A stretch of DNA of 16,488 nt from Aquisalimonas sp. (GTDB lineage Bacteria; Pseudomonadota; Gammaproteobacteria; Nitrococcales; Aquisalimonadaceae), in contig SKYZ01000489.1 of assembly GCA_007127625.1 (NCBI GenBank), forward strand, positions 1 through 16,488. Direction: 5' to 3'. Both the position numbers and the translations under genes were made by a program. The notes under the pieces are model-generated. The model was not told where the DNA came from and searched no databases. It worked only from the letters and a program-made list of their open reading frames with translations. Below, in pieces: positions 1-9,922 of this stretch (positions are counted from its first letter, which is position 1; each line of letters opens with the position of its first letter).

Positions 1-553
1 CGGAGCCGCTGTAGACGACTTCGCCGTCGGCAACCGCGACCACCGGCTGGCCGGCCTCGCCACTGATGTTGATCCCCTGCTTGCCGTCGGCGTCGCGGGA
101 GAAGGTCTTGACGACTTCACCATCCGTGGGCCAGCGCCACTCGCCCGGTGCTTCGCCATTGGCCTCACCCGCGGCGGTGTCGTGGTCGGACGCCTGATCA
201 CCCCCGCCTGCCACCTCGGCGGAGGCCTGTTGTGGCGGGGCACTGTCGCTCTCAGGGCTGCGCTCCGCCCCCCCCCTCGAAGGCGGCTCCAGGCGAAGCT
301 CCTGGCCGACACGAAGACGGTCCGGGGAATCCAGGCGGTTCCACTCTGCCAGATCCCGATGGTCCAGTCCGTGCTCCCAGGCGATGGCATAGAGCGTGTC
401 ACCGCTGCGGACCTCGTAATGGCCCTCCGCCGCCCTCTGCCCCCCATCGCTGATGCTCCGGTCGCTTACCGGCGCCAGGTGGTCACCCGCACAACCTCCG
501 AGCGCGAGCACCGCCAGGAGAATGATCGTCTTGAGGGCTGGGCCACGATCCAT
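1..553 (-). CDS. nlpD: NlpD lipoprotein, amidase activator (partial, 3' end outside window)
   Basis: Outer-membrane lipoprotein that in E. coli activates the cell-wall amidase AmiC during daughter-cell separation. The 184 visible residues begin with a lipoprotein signal peptide whose lipobox is LGGC, with the lipidated Cys at residue 21. The next residue is Ala, not Asp, which fits outer-membrane sorting. A LysM peptidoglycan-binding domain spans about residues 45-90 (YEVRSGDTLYAIA ... LRVGQELRL). A low-complexity Pro/Ala/Gly/Ser linker covers about 91-138, then an M23/LytM-type domain starts at about 139 (WPTDGEVV, KQGINISG, VAVADGEVVYSGS) and is cut by the window edge. The first zinc-ligand His of active M23 peptidases is absent (QGINI where active enzymes have HxGxD), as in other NlpD proteins, so an activator rather than an enzyme is inferred. 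It is last in the surE-pcm-yqaA-nlpD run; rpoS usually follows. No strong ribosome binding site is seen; the signal peptide fixes the start. Confidence 0.93.
   Translation of the reverse strand, partial: MDRGPALKTIILLAVLALGGCAGDHLAPVSDRSISDGGQRAAEGHYEVRSGDTLYAIAWEHGLDHRDLAEWNRLDSPDRLRVGQELRLEPPSRGGAERSPESDSAPPQQASAEVAGGGDQASDHDTAAGEANGEAPGEWRWPTDGEVVKTFSRDADGKQGINISGEAGQPVVAVADGEVVYSGS
268..276. repeat. Nine-base C/G homopolymer inside nlpD
   Basis: An uninterrupted run of nine C on the plus strand (nine G in the nlpD message) lies in the linker between LysM and M23 domains, encoding part of SRGGA. At this length the reading frame stays open into the M23 domain. One extra G would bring an in-frame TGA within about six codons; losing one G would change the frame with no stop before the window edge. 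Confidence 0.9.
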
Positions 554-596
554 TGTCTTACCGCACGCGAACCGATCTGCATCACATGATCGGGTT

Positions 597-1178
597 TCAG
601 TGAACAAACATGAAGTACACGGCAACCAGAAGGACCACAGTGGCCCAGCCGATCCAGTCCACGTACTTGCGCAGCCACGGCTCCACCCGCGCACCGCCCC
701 AGCCCACCAGACCAGCCACCAGGAAGAAGCGGCTGCCACGCCCTACCATGGAGGCGAGCACGAAGGGTAGTAGCGGCAAGGCAAGCCCTCCGGCGGCCAC
801 GGTGAACGCCTTGTAGGGAATGGGTGAGAACCCCGCCAGAAGGACCACCCAGAACCCGTACAACCCGAACCACTCCCGTGCACGCTCCAGGGCGTCGCCG
901 TACCCGGCGGCAGCCAGCCAGGGCTCCACCAGCTCCATGGCAAAATAGCCGATGGCATAGCCAAGCACGCCACCGAGCACGGACGCCACGGTGGTAATCA
1001 GCGCAAAGTGCATGGCCCGGTGGGGGCGGGCCAGCGCCATGGGCATGAGCATGACGTCCGGCGGGATGGGAAAGAACGATGATTCGGCGAAACTCAGCCC
1101 CGCCAAATAGCGCGGCGCATGCCGATGCGCCGCCAGGCGCAGGGTCATCAGGTACATCCGTGTAAAGGGTCCGGTCAT
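597..1178 (-). CDS. YqaA-type VTT/DedA family inner-membrane protein
   Basis: A 193-residue integral membrane protein of the YqaA branch of the DedA/VTT family. Members are thought to move lipids or ions across the inner membrane; no substrate can be read from this sequence. The N-terminal part carries the family pattern [23 protein letters not shown], a re-entrant-loop-like segment. It is followed by hydrophobic stretches at about residues 58-82 and 105-140, including the conserved [17 protein letters not shown], and a C-terminal transmembrane helix at about 172-191. Its ATG overlaps the pcm stop codon as ATGA, so it is probably translationally coupled to pcm. The stop lies 43 bp before the nlpD start, so it belongs to the surE-pcm-nlpD transcription unit. 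In E. coli this position in the cluster has no such gene. It is longer than E. coli YqaA (about 142 residues). Family membership is clear, function is not. Confidence 0.88.
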   Translation of the reverse strand: MTGPFTRMYLMTLRLAAHRHAPRYLAGLSFAESSFFPIPPDVMLMPMALARPHRAMHFALITTVASVLGGVLGYAIGYFAMELVEPWLAAAGYGDALERAREWFGLYGFWVVLLAGFSPIPYKAFTVAAGGLALPLLPFVLASMVGRGSRFFLVAGLVGWGGARVEPWLRKYVDWIGWATVVLLVAVYFMFVH

Positions 1179-1843
1179 TGCGTGCCACCCAGCATGGGTA
1201 CGAAGTTCACCAGGCCAAGATTCTCGCGGGTGAATTCGTCACCCTGCCGCCGGTAACACACCAGTTCCTGCGGCTTGCCCTGAGCGCCTTCCGGCACCAC
1301 CAGCCGGCCACCGTCCGAAAGCTGCGCGAACAGTTCCGGCGGTACGCCCTGGGGCGCCGCCGTCACCAGTATACCGTCGAACGGGCCGTCTCCCTCCCAC
1401 CCGGTGTTGCCGTCGGCGTGGCGGACGCGGACATTGCGATACCCCAGATCGCGCAGGCGCTGCCGGGCCTGGTCCGTCAGTCGACGGATCCGCTCCACGG
1501 TATACACCTCGGGGACAAGTTGCGCGAGGACGGCTGCCTGGTATCCCGATCCGGTGCCGACTTCCAGCACCCGCTGCGGGATACCCTCGTCGATGAGCGC
1601 CTCGGTCATGCGCGCCACCACGAAGGGCTGGGAGATGGTCTGACCATCACCGATGGGCAGGGCCGTATCCTCATAGGCGCGGCTGGCCAGGGCCTCGTCG
1701 ACGAACAGGTGCCTGGGCGTCGAGCCGATGACGGCGAGCACCGACTCGTTCCGGATACCCTCGCGGCGCAGCCTCTCCACCAGCCGCTGGCGGGTGCGCT
1801 GGGACGTCATGCCGATACCGCGGCGCTCGCTATCGTCCATCAT
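1175..1843 (-). CDS. pcm: Protein-L-isoaspartate O-methyltransferase
   Basis: A SAM-dependent cytosolic enzyme that methylates L-isoaspartyl residues formed by protein ageing, starting their repair. It has the family's hallmark segments in order: [39 protein letters not shown], the SAM-binding glycine motif [26 protein letters not shown] and a C-terminal [10 protein letters not shown] chose the ATG at 1843 because it overlaps the surE stop codon as ATGA, suggesting coupling; this gives 222 residues. An internal ATG at 1810 would give [10 protein letters not shown], matching the N-terminus of Pseudomonas Pcm (211 residues). It is the main alternative, and neither site has a good ribosome binding site. 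An ATG at 1864 is also open but lies inside the surE end and looks unnecessary. The pcm stop overlaps the start of the next gene by 4 bp. Confidence 0.95.
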   Translation of the reverse strand: MMDDSERRGIGMTSQRTRQRLVERLRREGIRNESVLAVIGSTPRHLFVDEALASRAYEDTALPIGDGQTISQPFVVARMTEALIDEGIPQRVLEVGTGSGYQAAVLAQLVPEVYTVERIRRLTDQARQRLRDLGYRNVRVRHADGNTGWEGDGPFDGILVTAAPQGVPPELFAQLSDGGRLVVPEGAQGKPQELVCYRRQGDEFTRENLGLVNFVPMLGGTQ

Positions 1844-2592
1844 CGATTCAAGCCTGTAACCCACCCGGCGATCTTGTCCAGGGCCTCGTAGCGGGTCAGG
1901 TCCACCTGGATCGGGGTGACCGATACGTAGCCCCGCCGGACCGCGTGAAAGTCCGTCCCCGGCCCGGCGTCCTGCTCCCGCCCCGGCGGGCCGATCCAGT
2001 AGATGGGACGGTTGCGCGGGTCGGTGGCCGGAATCAGCGGCTCCGAGCGGTGCCGCTGGCCCAGGCGTGTGGCCTCGAATCCGCGCAGTTCCCCCCAGGG
2101 TACGTCCGGAACGTTGACGTTGAGAATGGTATCCGCCGGCAGCGGATCGCTGGTCAGCCGCTGGACCAGCATGGCGGCGACCCGCGCCGCCGTGGCGTAA
2201 TGCGTCGGGTCATGGGTCACCAGCGACACCGCGATGGCCGGCAACCCCAGGAACCGTCCTTCGGTGGCCGCGGCAACAGTGCCACTGTAGAGTACATCGT
2301 CACCCATGTTGGCCCCGGCGTTGATGCCGGAGACCACCATGTCCGGGTCATCGTCCAGCAGCCCGGTCACCGCCAGATGGACGCAGTCGGTGGGGGTGCC
2401 TTCCACCCGGTAACGCCGCTCGCCCACCTCCACGGCCCGTATCGGCAGATCCAGGGTCAGCGAATTGCTGGCACCGCTGCGATCACGGTCCGGCGCCACC
2501 ACGGTGATGTCACCGAGATCCGAAAGACCTTCTGCAAGATGGCGAATACCGGCGGCCTGATAACCGTCGTCGTTGCTGATGAGAATGTGCAT
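1840..2592 (-). CDS. surE: 5'/3'-nucleotidase SurE
   Basis: A metal-dependent phosphatase acting on 5' and 3' nucleoside monophosphates (in E. coli also short polyphosphate), linked to survival in stationary phase. The 250 residues match the family length. The N-terminal ILISNDDG holds the metal ligands Asp8 and Asp9. [17 protein letters not shown] follows with Ser39, then [10 protein letters not shown], and [22 protein letters not shown] with the conserved Asn91. The start is supported by a purine-rich AGAAAGG a short distance upstream and by the conserved N-terminal strand beginning MHIL. It is the first gene of a minus-strand run with pcm (4-bp ATGA overlap), yqaA and nlpD, and a sigma70-like promoter lies about 45 bp upstream. 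In E. coli and Pseudomonas truD lies immediately upstream on the same strand; here a plus-strand Smr gene intervenes. Confidence 0.97.
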   Translation of the reverse strand: MHILISNDDGYQAAGIRHLAEGLSDLGDITVVAPDRDRSGASNSLTLDLPIRAVEVGERRYRVEGTPTDCVHLAVTGLLDDDPDMVVSGINAGANMGDDVLYSGTVAAATEGRFLGLPAIAVSLVTHDPTHYATAARVAAMLVQRLTSDPLPADTILNVNVPDVPWGELRGFEATRLGQRHRSEPLIPATDPRNRPIYWIGPPGREQDAGPGTDFHAVRRGYVSVTPIQVDLTRYEALDKIAGWVTGLNR

Positions 2593-2636
2593 CGTAAGAC
2601 CTTTCTGCCCTTGATCGGCTGCGTTGGGCGCCGGCC

Positions 2637-2665
2637 AGTATACCGGCCGACGCAGGCGCTGTCCG
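2637..2665 (-). promoter_or_regulatory. Putative sigma70 promoter for surE-pcm-yqaA-nlpD
   Basis: Reading the minus strand, TATACT at 2642-2637 is a five-of-six match to the -10 element. With a 17-bp spacer, CGGACA at 2665-2660 matches four of six -35 positions. Transcription would start near 2630, about 38 bases before the surE ATG. It sits in the 145-bp gap between divergent surE and the Smr gene. It is inferred from sequence only. Confidence 0.5.
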
Positions 2666-2723
2666 CCGACAATCCAACCATCGCCAGCCCGGGTCCAGAG
2701 GCGCTAGACTGGCCGGGACTCAT

Positions 2724-2729
2724 AAGGAG
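2724..2729 (+). promoter_or_regulatory. Ribosome binding site that decides the Smr start
   Basis: AAGGAG lies 8 bases before the ATG at 2738, an ideal distance, and only 2 bases before an in-frame GTG at 2732. The ATG is therefore the likely start. Confidence 0.8.
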
Positions 2730-2737
2730 CCGTGGCC

Positions 2738-3271
2738 ATGACCGACCACCACGACGACGACAGCGCTCTGTTCCGCGCCGCCATCGGGGATGTACGTCCG
2801 CTGCGACACGATCGTGCGTCCGTGCAGCCGCCACGGCCGAAACCGATCCCGCGACAGCGTGACGCCGACGAACGCCGGGTGCTTGATGAGCTGCTGGACG
2901 GTGAGCTCGACCCGGCAGAACTCGAAACAGGCGAGGAACTCAGCTTTCTCCGCCCGGGTATCCAGAAGCGCGTGCTGCGGAAGCTCCGGCGCGGACACTA
3001 CGCCGTTCAGGCCGAACTGGACCTGCACGGGCAGACCCGCGTCACGGCACGGCAGGAACTGCGTGGGTTCATCGACGACTGCCGCCAGCGCGACGTTCGT
3101 TGTGTGCGCATCATCCACGGCAAGGGCCGCGGCTCCAGCAATCGTGGCCCGGTACTCAAGGTCCTGGTGGACCGCTGGCTGCGCCAGCTGGATGAGGTGC
3201 TGGCCTTTGCCTCGGCGAGCCCTGCCGACGGCGGCACGGGTGCGGTCTATGTTCTGTTGCGCTCACGCTGA
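2738..3271 (+). CDS. Smr-domain protein (SmrA/SmrB-like putative RNA endonuclease)
   Basis: A 177-residue cytosolic protein of the Smr/MutS2 C-terminal family. E. coli SmrB of this family cleaves mRNA at collided ribosomes; whether this protein does so is inference. The N-terminal half is charged and Pro/Arg-rich and contains the family segment ALFRAAIGDVRPL. The Smr domain covers about residues 90-177, with the DxH motif LDLHG at 94-98, IIHGKGRG at about 125-132 and a terminal [11 protein letters not shown]. The LDLHG looks SmrB-like, while the HGKGR and GGTGAVYV segments are closer to SmrA (YdaL), so I give no symbol. The start is the ATG preceded at 8 bases by AAGGAG. It is transcribed against its neighbours: divergent from surE, and convergent with truD, whose last 25 bases overlap the end of this gene. 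Confidence 0.9.
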   Translation: MTDHHDDDSALFRAAIGDVRPLRHDRASVQPPRPKPIPRQRDADERRVLDELLDGELDPAELETGEELSFLRPGIQKRVLRKLRRGHYAVQAELDLHGQTRVTARQELRGFIDDCRQRDVRCVRIIHGKGRGSSNRGPVLKVLVDRWLRQLDEVLAFASASPADGGTGAVYVLLRSR

Positions 3272-4302
3272 TGGCAGAGTTCCCGCAGGACCGCCGTTGC
3301 ATAGGCCCCCGCCGGCAGCCAGAAACCGACCACCAGATCGTTGCCGTCCCGCCGCCAGTGAAGCTGGCGCACCGGTAGTCGCAATGCGCGCCGGGAGGCA
3401 TCCACCTTCAGCCTCTGCAGTCCGGCCGTCGCCTGCGGCCACTGCTCCAGTACCGACTGTTCGACTTCCCCGGCACCGCCGGTGGCCCCCTGGCCACCAC
3501 CGCCGGGCATAGGACCCGACGGGTGCACGTCCGCCGTGGCCAGACGCGGATCCCCCGCCGTCAACCGCGCCGCCGGAAAGATGCTGCCGCTGGACGTGAA
3601 CGTCATCAGATCACCGTCCACCGGGCACCCCCACGTCTGGCGACGCACCCGTTCGGCCAGTACCCGGTTGAACAGGAAAGAGCGCGCCGCTGACAGGAAC
3701 AGACCACGCCGGTGACGATTGCGGACCGGCATGCCGTCGAACACGCGCCATGCGGCATCCAGGTTGCCGCCATCCCGGCCGAACCGCTGATCGCCGAAAT
3801 AGTTGGGCACGCCGTAATGCGCCAGGCGGAGCAGGCGCTGCGCCAGTCGTGGCCAGTTGCCATCGATCTGCCGCAGTCGCAGCCGGAACCAGTTGCCACG
3901 CAGCATCCCCGTGCGCAGCTTGCGCGAATGACGATGCATGCGTAGCACCTGCAGACCGGCCGGCGCCTCGGGCAATGTCGGCAGTGTCTGCGGCCCCGGC
4001 AGATGGACCCCGAACCACTGCTCGGTCACCGCCTGGCGATCCTTGAGCCCCGCCCAGCTCACGTCCCGCGGCGAGCGTTCCAGGGCCGACGCCAGCCATC
4101 CCCCGGCGTCTGCGGTGTTCCAGCCCGTCTTGCGCAGCTGCACCCACAGGTGCTCGCCCGCGTCCTCGGGCTCCATGCCCAGGTCTTCACGGACGCAGAA
4201 ATCCTCGGGGGCGGCGCGCACATCGGCGGTGATGGGCGGCTCGCCGTGGGCGCGGGGCAGCTCCAGCCATGCCTGGGCAAGATCCGGCGCGGGCTCAGCC
4301 AT
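3247..4302 (-). CDS. truD: tRNA pseudouridine(13) synthase TruD
   Basis: Converts uridine 13 of tRNA(Glu) to pseudouridine. The 351 residues match E. coli TruD (349). Family segments appear in order: [12 protein letters not shown] near residue 31, the catalytic motif [15 protein letters not shown] with the nucleophile Asp at about 88, [13 protein letters not shown], the signature [27 protein letters not shown], and the C-terminal [17 protein letters not shown] Gly-rich stretch, [17 protein letters not shown], replaces the shorter GSGEWG-type loop of E. coli. The ATG lies inside the end of ispF (8-bp overlap), so it is probably coupled to ispF and is the last gene of the ftsB-ispD-ispF-truD run. 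Its 3' end overlaps the oppositely oriented Smr gene by 25 bp. Confidence 0.96.
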   Translation of the reverse strand: MAEPAPDLAQAWLELPRAHGEPPITADVRAAPEDFCVREDLGMEPEDAGEHLWVQLRKTGWNTADAGGWLASALERSPRDVSWAGLKDRQAVTEQWFGVHLPGPQTLPTLPEAPAGLQVLRMHRHSRKLRTGMLRGNWFRLRLRQIDGNWPRLAQRLLRLAHYGVPNYFGDQRFGRDGGNLDAAWRVFDGMPVRNRHRRGLFLSAARSFLFNRVLAERVRRQTWGCPVDGDLMTFTSSGSIFPAARLTAGDPRLATADVHPSGPMPGGGGQGATGGAGEVEQSVLEQWPQATAGLQRLKVDASRRALRLPVRQLHWRRDGNDLVVGFWLPAGAYATAVLRELCHQRERNRT

Positions 4303-4777
4303 GGTGGGTCAACAGCACAACCGCCTGCGCGGCAATGCCCTCGCCCCGGCCGACGAAGCCAAGGCGTTCCGTGGTGGTTGCCTTGATGCTGACATCATCC
4401 CTCGCCACTTCCAGCGTGGCGGCAATGATGTCCCGCATGGCCGGAATATGCTCCGCCATGCGCGGCGCCTGAGCGAGAATGGTGGTATCGAGATTGTTGA
4501 TACGGTACCCCCTGGCCACCACCCGTTGGTTCACCGCCGCCAGAAGCTGCACGCTGTCGGCGCCCTGCCACTGCGGGTCCGAATCGGGGAAATGGGTGCC
4601 AATGTCGCCGTCTGCGATCGCCCCCAACAACGCATCGCTAATGGCATGAAGCAGGACATCCCCGTCGGAGTGCGCCTCCACGCCACGATCGAAGGGCAGT
4701 TCCACGCCGCCGACGACCAACCGCCCGCCTTCGCAGAAGCGGTGGACATCGAACCCCTGGCCGATGCGCAGGCCCAT
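4295..4777 (-). CDS. ispF: 2-C-methyl-D-erythritol 2,4-cyclodiphosphate synthase
   Basis: The MEP-pathway enzyme that cyclises CDP-ME 2-phosphate to MEcPP, releasing CMP, on the way to isoprenoid precursors. It has 160 residues, the normal size. The zinc-binding set is intact: Asp10 and His12 in GQGFDVHRF and His44 in [19 protein letters not shown]. Further signatures are [24 protein letters not shown] and the C-terminal [25 protein letters not shown]. The ATG directly follows the ispD stop with no gap, and a GGGAGAGGA ribosome binding site within the ispD end lies a few bases upstream. It is a separate protein, not the IspDF fusion found in some lineages. Its last codons overlap the truD start by 8 bp. 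Confidence 0.97.
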   Translation of the reverse strand: MGLRIGQGFDVHRFCEGGRLVVGGVELPFDRGVEAHSDGDVLLHAISDALLGAIADGDIGTHFPDSDPQWQGADSVQLLAAVNQRVVARGYRINNLDTTILAQAPRMAEHIPAMRDIIAATLEVARDDVSIKATTTERLGFVGRGEGIAAQAVVLLTHHG

Positions 4778-5506
4778 TCATTCCTCTCCCTGTTCGGCGC
4801 GACGTGCGCGCAGGATGGACTCCGCCAGGGGTAGGTCACCCGGGCGGGTAATCTTGAGATTGGTGCTCTCCCCTTCCACCAGTAGCGGTGCGAATCCAGC
4901 GCGCTCCATGGCCTGGGCTTCATCGGTGACAACATCACCGGCACCGCGGGCGGCTTCCAGCGCCGCCAGCAGCGGCCGGAGTGGGAAAAGCTGCGGGGTC
5001 TGCGCCTGCCAGAGCTGGTCACGGCTGGCGGTGTGGGCCACCACCGTACCGGGTCCGGAGCGCTTCAGGGTATCCCGCACCGGCACGGCCAGCAGCGCAC
5101 CACCGTCGTGGGCCAGCCCGGCATCCAGCAGCCGCCGGAGCTCTCCGGTGGTCAGGCACGGCCGGACTGCGTCATGGACCAGCACCCAGTCGTCGGTTCC
5201 GGCAACGCCGTCGGCGAGGTAACGCAGGGCCGACAGCACGGAATCCGCACGCTCCTCGCCGCCATCCACCCGGTGCACGGGTTTGGCGGAGCGGAAATCC
5301 TCATGCGCCCACCAGCCATCTTCCACTCCCAGTGCCACCACGGCACCTGCAACCCGCTCGTCGGCGAGCACGGTTTCCAGGGACCAGCCGATCACGGCAC
5401 GGCCCAGGAGAGCGAGATACTGCTTGGGGATGCGGCTGGACATTCGGCGGCCGACACCGGCTGCCGGCACGACCGCCCATATCCGCCGGGGGCGGACGTC
5501 ACTCAT
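4778..5506 (-). CDS. ispD: 2-C-methyl-D-erythritol 4-phosphate cytidylyltransferase
   Basis: Transfers CMP from CTP to MEP, giving CDP-ME in the MEP isoprenoid pathway; its product goes to IspE and then to IspF, encoded next door. The 242 residues show the nucleotide-binding VPAAGVGRRMSSRIPKQYLALLG (about 13-35), GGEERADSVLSAL, the conserved VHDAVRPC (about 110-117), VPVRDTLKR, QTPQLFPL, VTDEAQAMER and the C-terminal STNLKITRPGDLPLAE. Its ATG overlaps the ftsB stop as ATGA and its stop abuts the ispF start, so the three genes form a tightly packed unit. CTP is the substrate and pyrG (CTP synthase) lies upstream in what is probably the same transcript; any regulatory meaning of that is inference. 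Confidence 0.97.
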   Translation of the reverse strand: MSDVRPRRIWAVVPAAGVGRRMSSRIPKQYLALLGRAVIGWSLETVLADERVAGAVVALGVEDGWWAHEDFRSAKPVHRVDGGEERADSVLSALRYLADGVAGTDDWVLVHDAVRPCLTTGELRRLLDAGLAHDGGALLAVPVRDTLKRSGPGTVVAHTASRDQLWQAQTPQLFPLRPLLAALEAARGAGDVVTDEAQAMERAGFAPLLVEGESTNLKITRPGDLPLAESILRARRAEQGEE

Positions 5507-5775
5507 TCATCAGCGACCTGGTAGAAGACTTCGCCATCCCTGACCATGCCGAGCTCGTTGCGGGCGCGCTCCTCCACGGCCTCGAGGCCGTCCTTGAGGT
5601 CGTCAACGTCGGCCTCGAGCGCGGCATTTCGCTGGCGCAGATTGGCGTTCTCCGCTTCCTGGGCGGCAACATCCTCCTCCAGTTGCCACACCGCGGGCAG
5701 ACCACCTTTGCCGGACCACAGCTGCGCCTGCAGCACCACCAGCAATGCAACCAGACCACCCAGCAGAATACGCAT
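5503..5775 (-). CDS. ftsB: Cell division protein FtsB
   Basis: A small bitopic inner-membrane protein of the FtsQLB divisome subcomplex, which helps trigger septal peptidoglycan synthesis. The 90 residues comprise a short cytoplasmic start, one transmembrane helix (about residues 3-18, ILLGGLVALLVVLQAQLW), the conserved SGKGGL turn, a coiled coil from about 29 to 62 with heptad-like spacing (LEEDVAAQEAENANLRQRNAAL), and the C-terminal signature ALEERARNELGMV-type segment (here AVEERARNELGMVRDGEVFYQ) that contacts FtsQ in E. coli. The ATG at 5775 matches the E. coli N-terminus; a TTG 42 bases upstream would add residues without homology before the membrane helix. No good ribosome binding site is visible. 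It follows eno by 77 bp and overlaps ispD by 4 bp, the usual eno-ftsB-ispD arrangement. Confidence 0.95.
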   Translation of the reverse strand: MRILLGGLVALLVVLQAQLWSGKGGLPAVWQLEEDVAAQEAENANLRQRNAALEADVDDLKDGLEAVEERARNELGMVRDGEVFYQVADE

Positions 5776-5852
5776 AACGCCAAACAGCCCGCGATCGGGA
5801 CATGCCCCCTGGCGCAACCATACACGACTACGCCGGGGACGTCGTCACCGGC

Positions 5853-7157
<1,305 letters not shown>

Positions 7158-7200
7158 CTATTGCCATTGAATTCTCTGGCGGGCGCTGAGGTTACACAGC

Positions 7201-8043
7201 CTACAGCGCCTGCTCGATCAGTCCGTTCGTCTTGACCTGCCGGTCCAGGGCCAGAAGCGTGGTCAGCAGCTCCTCCATGCGCCCCAGCGGCCAGGCGTTG
7301 GGTCCGTCGGAGAGGGCCTTGTCCGGGTCGGGATGGGTTTCCATGAACAACCCGGCCACGCCGGCCGCCACCGCAGATCGCGCCAGCACCGGCACGAACT
7401 CCCGCTGACCGCCGGAGGCGTGCCCCTGGCCGCCGGGCAACTGCACGGAGTGGGTGGCGTCGAAGACCACCGGGGCACCGGTGTCACGCATGACGGCCAG
7501 GGACCGCATGTCGGAGACCAGATTGTTGTAGCCAAACGAGACGCCGCGCTCGCAGACCATCACCGCGTCGTTGCCGGCCGCCCGCGCCTTCTCCACCACG
7601 TTGCCCATGTCCCAGGGCGCCAGGAACTGGCCCTTCTTGATGTTCACCGGCAGACCCTGGGCGGCCACGTTCTGGATGAAGTTGGTCTGGCGGCAGAGGA
7701 AGGCGGGGGTCTGCAGTACATCCACGACACTGGCCACCTCGCCCAGCGGGGTGTCCTCGTGCACGTCGGTGATGACCGGAACACCCAGCTGGCGTTTGAC
7801 GGTCTCGAGCACCCGCAGCCCCTCGGCCATGCCCGGCCCGCGAAAGCTGCCGTGGGATGAGCGGTTGGCCTTGTCGAAGGACGATTTGTAGATGAAGGGC
7901 ACGCCCAGTCGCTCGGTGATCTCCTTCAGCACGCCGGCCGTATCCAGCGCCAGCTGCTCCGACTCCACAACGCATGGGCCGGCGATCAGGAAAAGCGGGT
8001 GCTCCAGACCGGCACGAAATCCGCACAGGTTGATGCTGCTCAT
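7201..8043 (-). CDS. kdsA: KDO-8-phosphate synthase, metal-dependent class
   Basis: Condenses phosphoenolpyruvate with arabinose 5-phosphate to give KDO 8-phosphate, precursor of the inner-core sugar of LPS. The 280 residues show [73 protein letters not shown] and [17 protein letters not shown]. The metal-ligand set of the Aquifex aeolicus metalloenzyme is present at a constant offset of 13: Cys24 (IAGPC), His198, Glu235 and Asp246. E. coli and Pseudomonas enzymes have Asn instead of this Cys (GGMN) and need no metal, so a metallo-type enzyme is predicted. A very strong AGGAGGAGG precedes the ATG. It starts 16 bp after pyrG and ends 58 bp before eno, the usual pyrG-kdsA-eno order. Confidence 0.97.
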   Translation of the reverse strand: MSSINLCGFRAGLEHPLFLIAGPCVVESEQLALDTAGVLKEITERLGVPFIYKSSFDKANRSSHGSFRGPGMAEGLRVLETVKRQLGVPVITDVHEDTPLGEVASVVDVLQTPAFLCRQTNFIQNVAAQGLPVNIKKGQFLAPWDMGNVVEKARAAGNDAVMVCERGVSFGYNNLVSDMRSLAVMRDTGAPVVFDATHSVQLPGGQGHASGGQREFVPVLARSAVAAGVAGLFMETHPDPDKALSDGPNAWPLGRMEELLTTLLALDRQVKTNGLIEQAL

Positions 8044-8044
8044 G

Positions 8045-8053
8045 CCTCCTCCT
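8045..8053 (-). promoter_or_regulatory. Strong ribosome binding site of kdsA
   Basis: On the minus strand AGGAGGAGG lies directly before the kdsA ATG at 8043, in the 16-bp gap after the pyrG stop. It is the best Shine-Dalgarno match in the window and supports this start, and suggests efficient independent initiation of kdsA within a pyrG-kdsA message. Confidence 0.8.
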
Positions 8054-8059
8054 GGCGCG

Positions 8060-9922
<1,863 letters not shown>

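Noticed and set aside
466..1188. A 240-codon minus-strand open frame overlapping the YqaA-type gene in another frame
   Set aside because: Its Cys/Arg/Gly-rich translation is unlike a real membrane protein; the 193-residue frame has the DedA/VTT signature and the proper ATGA junction with pcm.
1178..1891. A 237-codon plus-strand open frame opposite pcm
   Set aside because: It mirrors pcm codon positions and lacks a ribosome binding site or any domain.
5776..5817. An upstream TTG start adding 14 residues to FtsB
   Set aside because: The extra residues would precede the short cytoplasmic start that matches E. coli FtsB, and no ribosome binding site supports the TTG.
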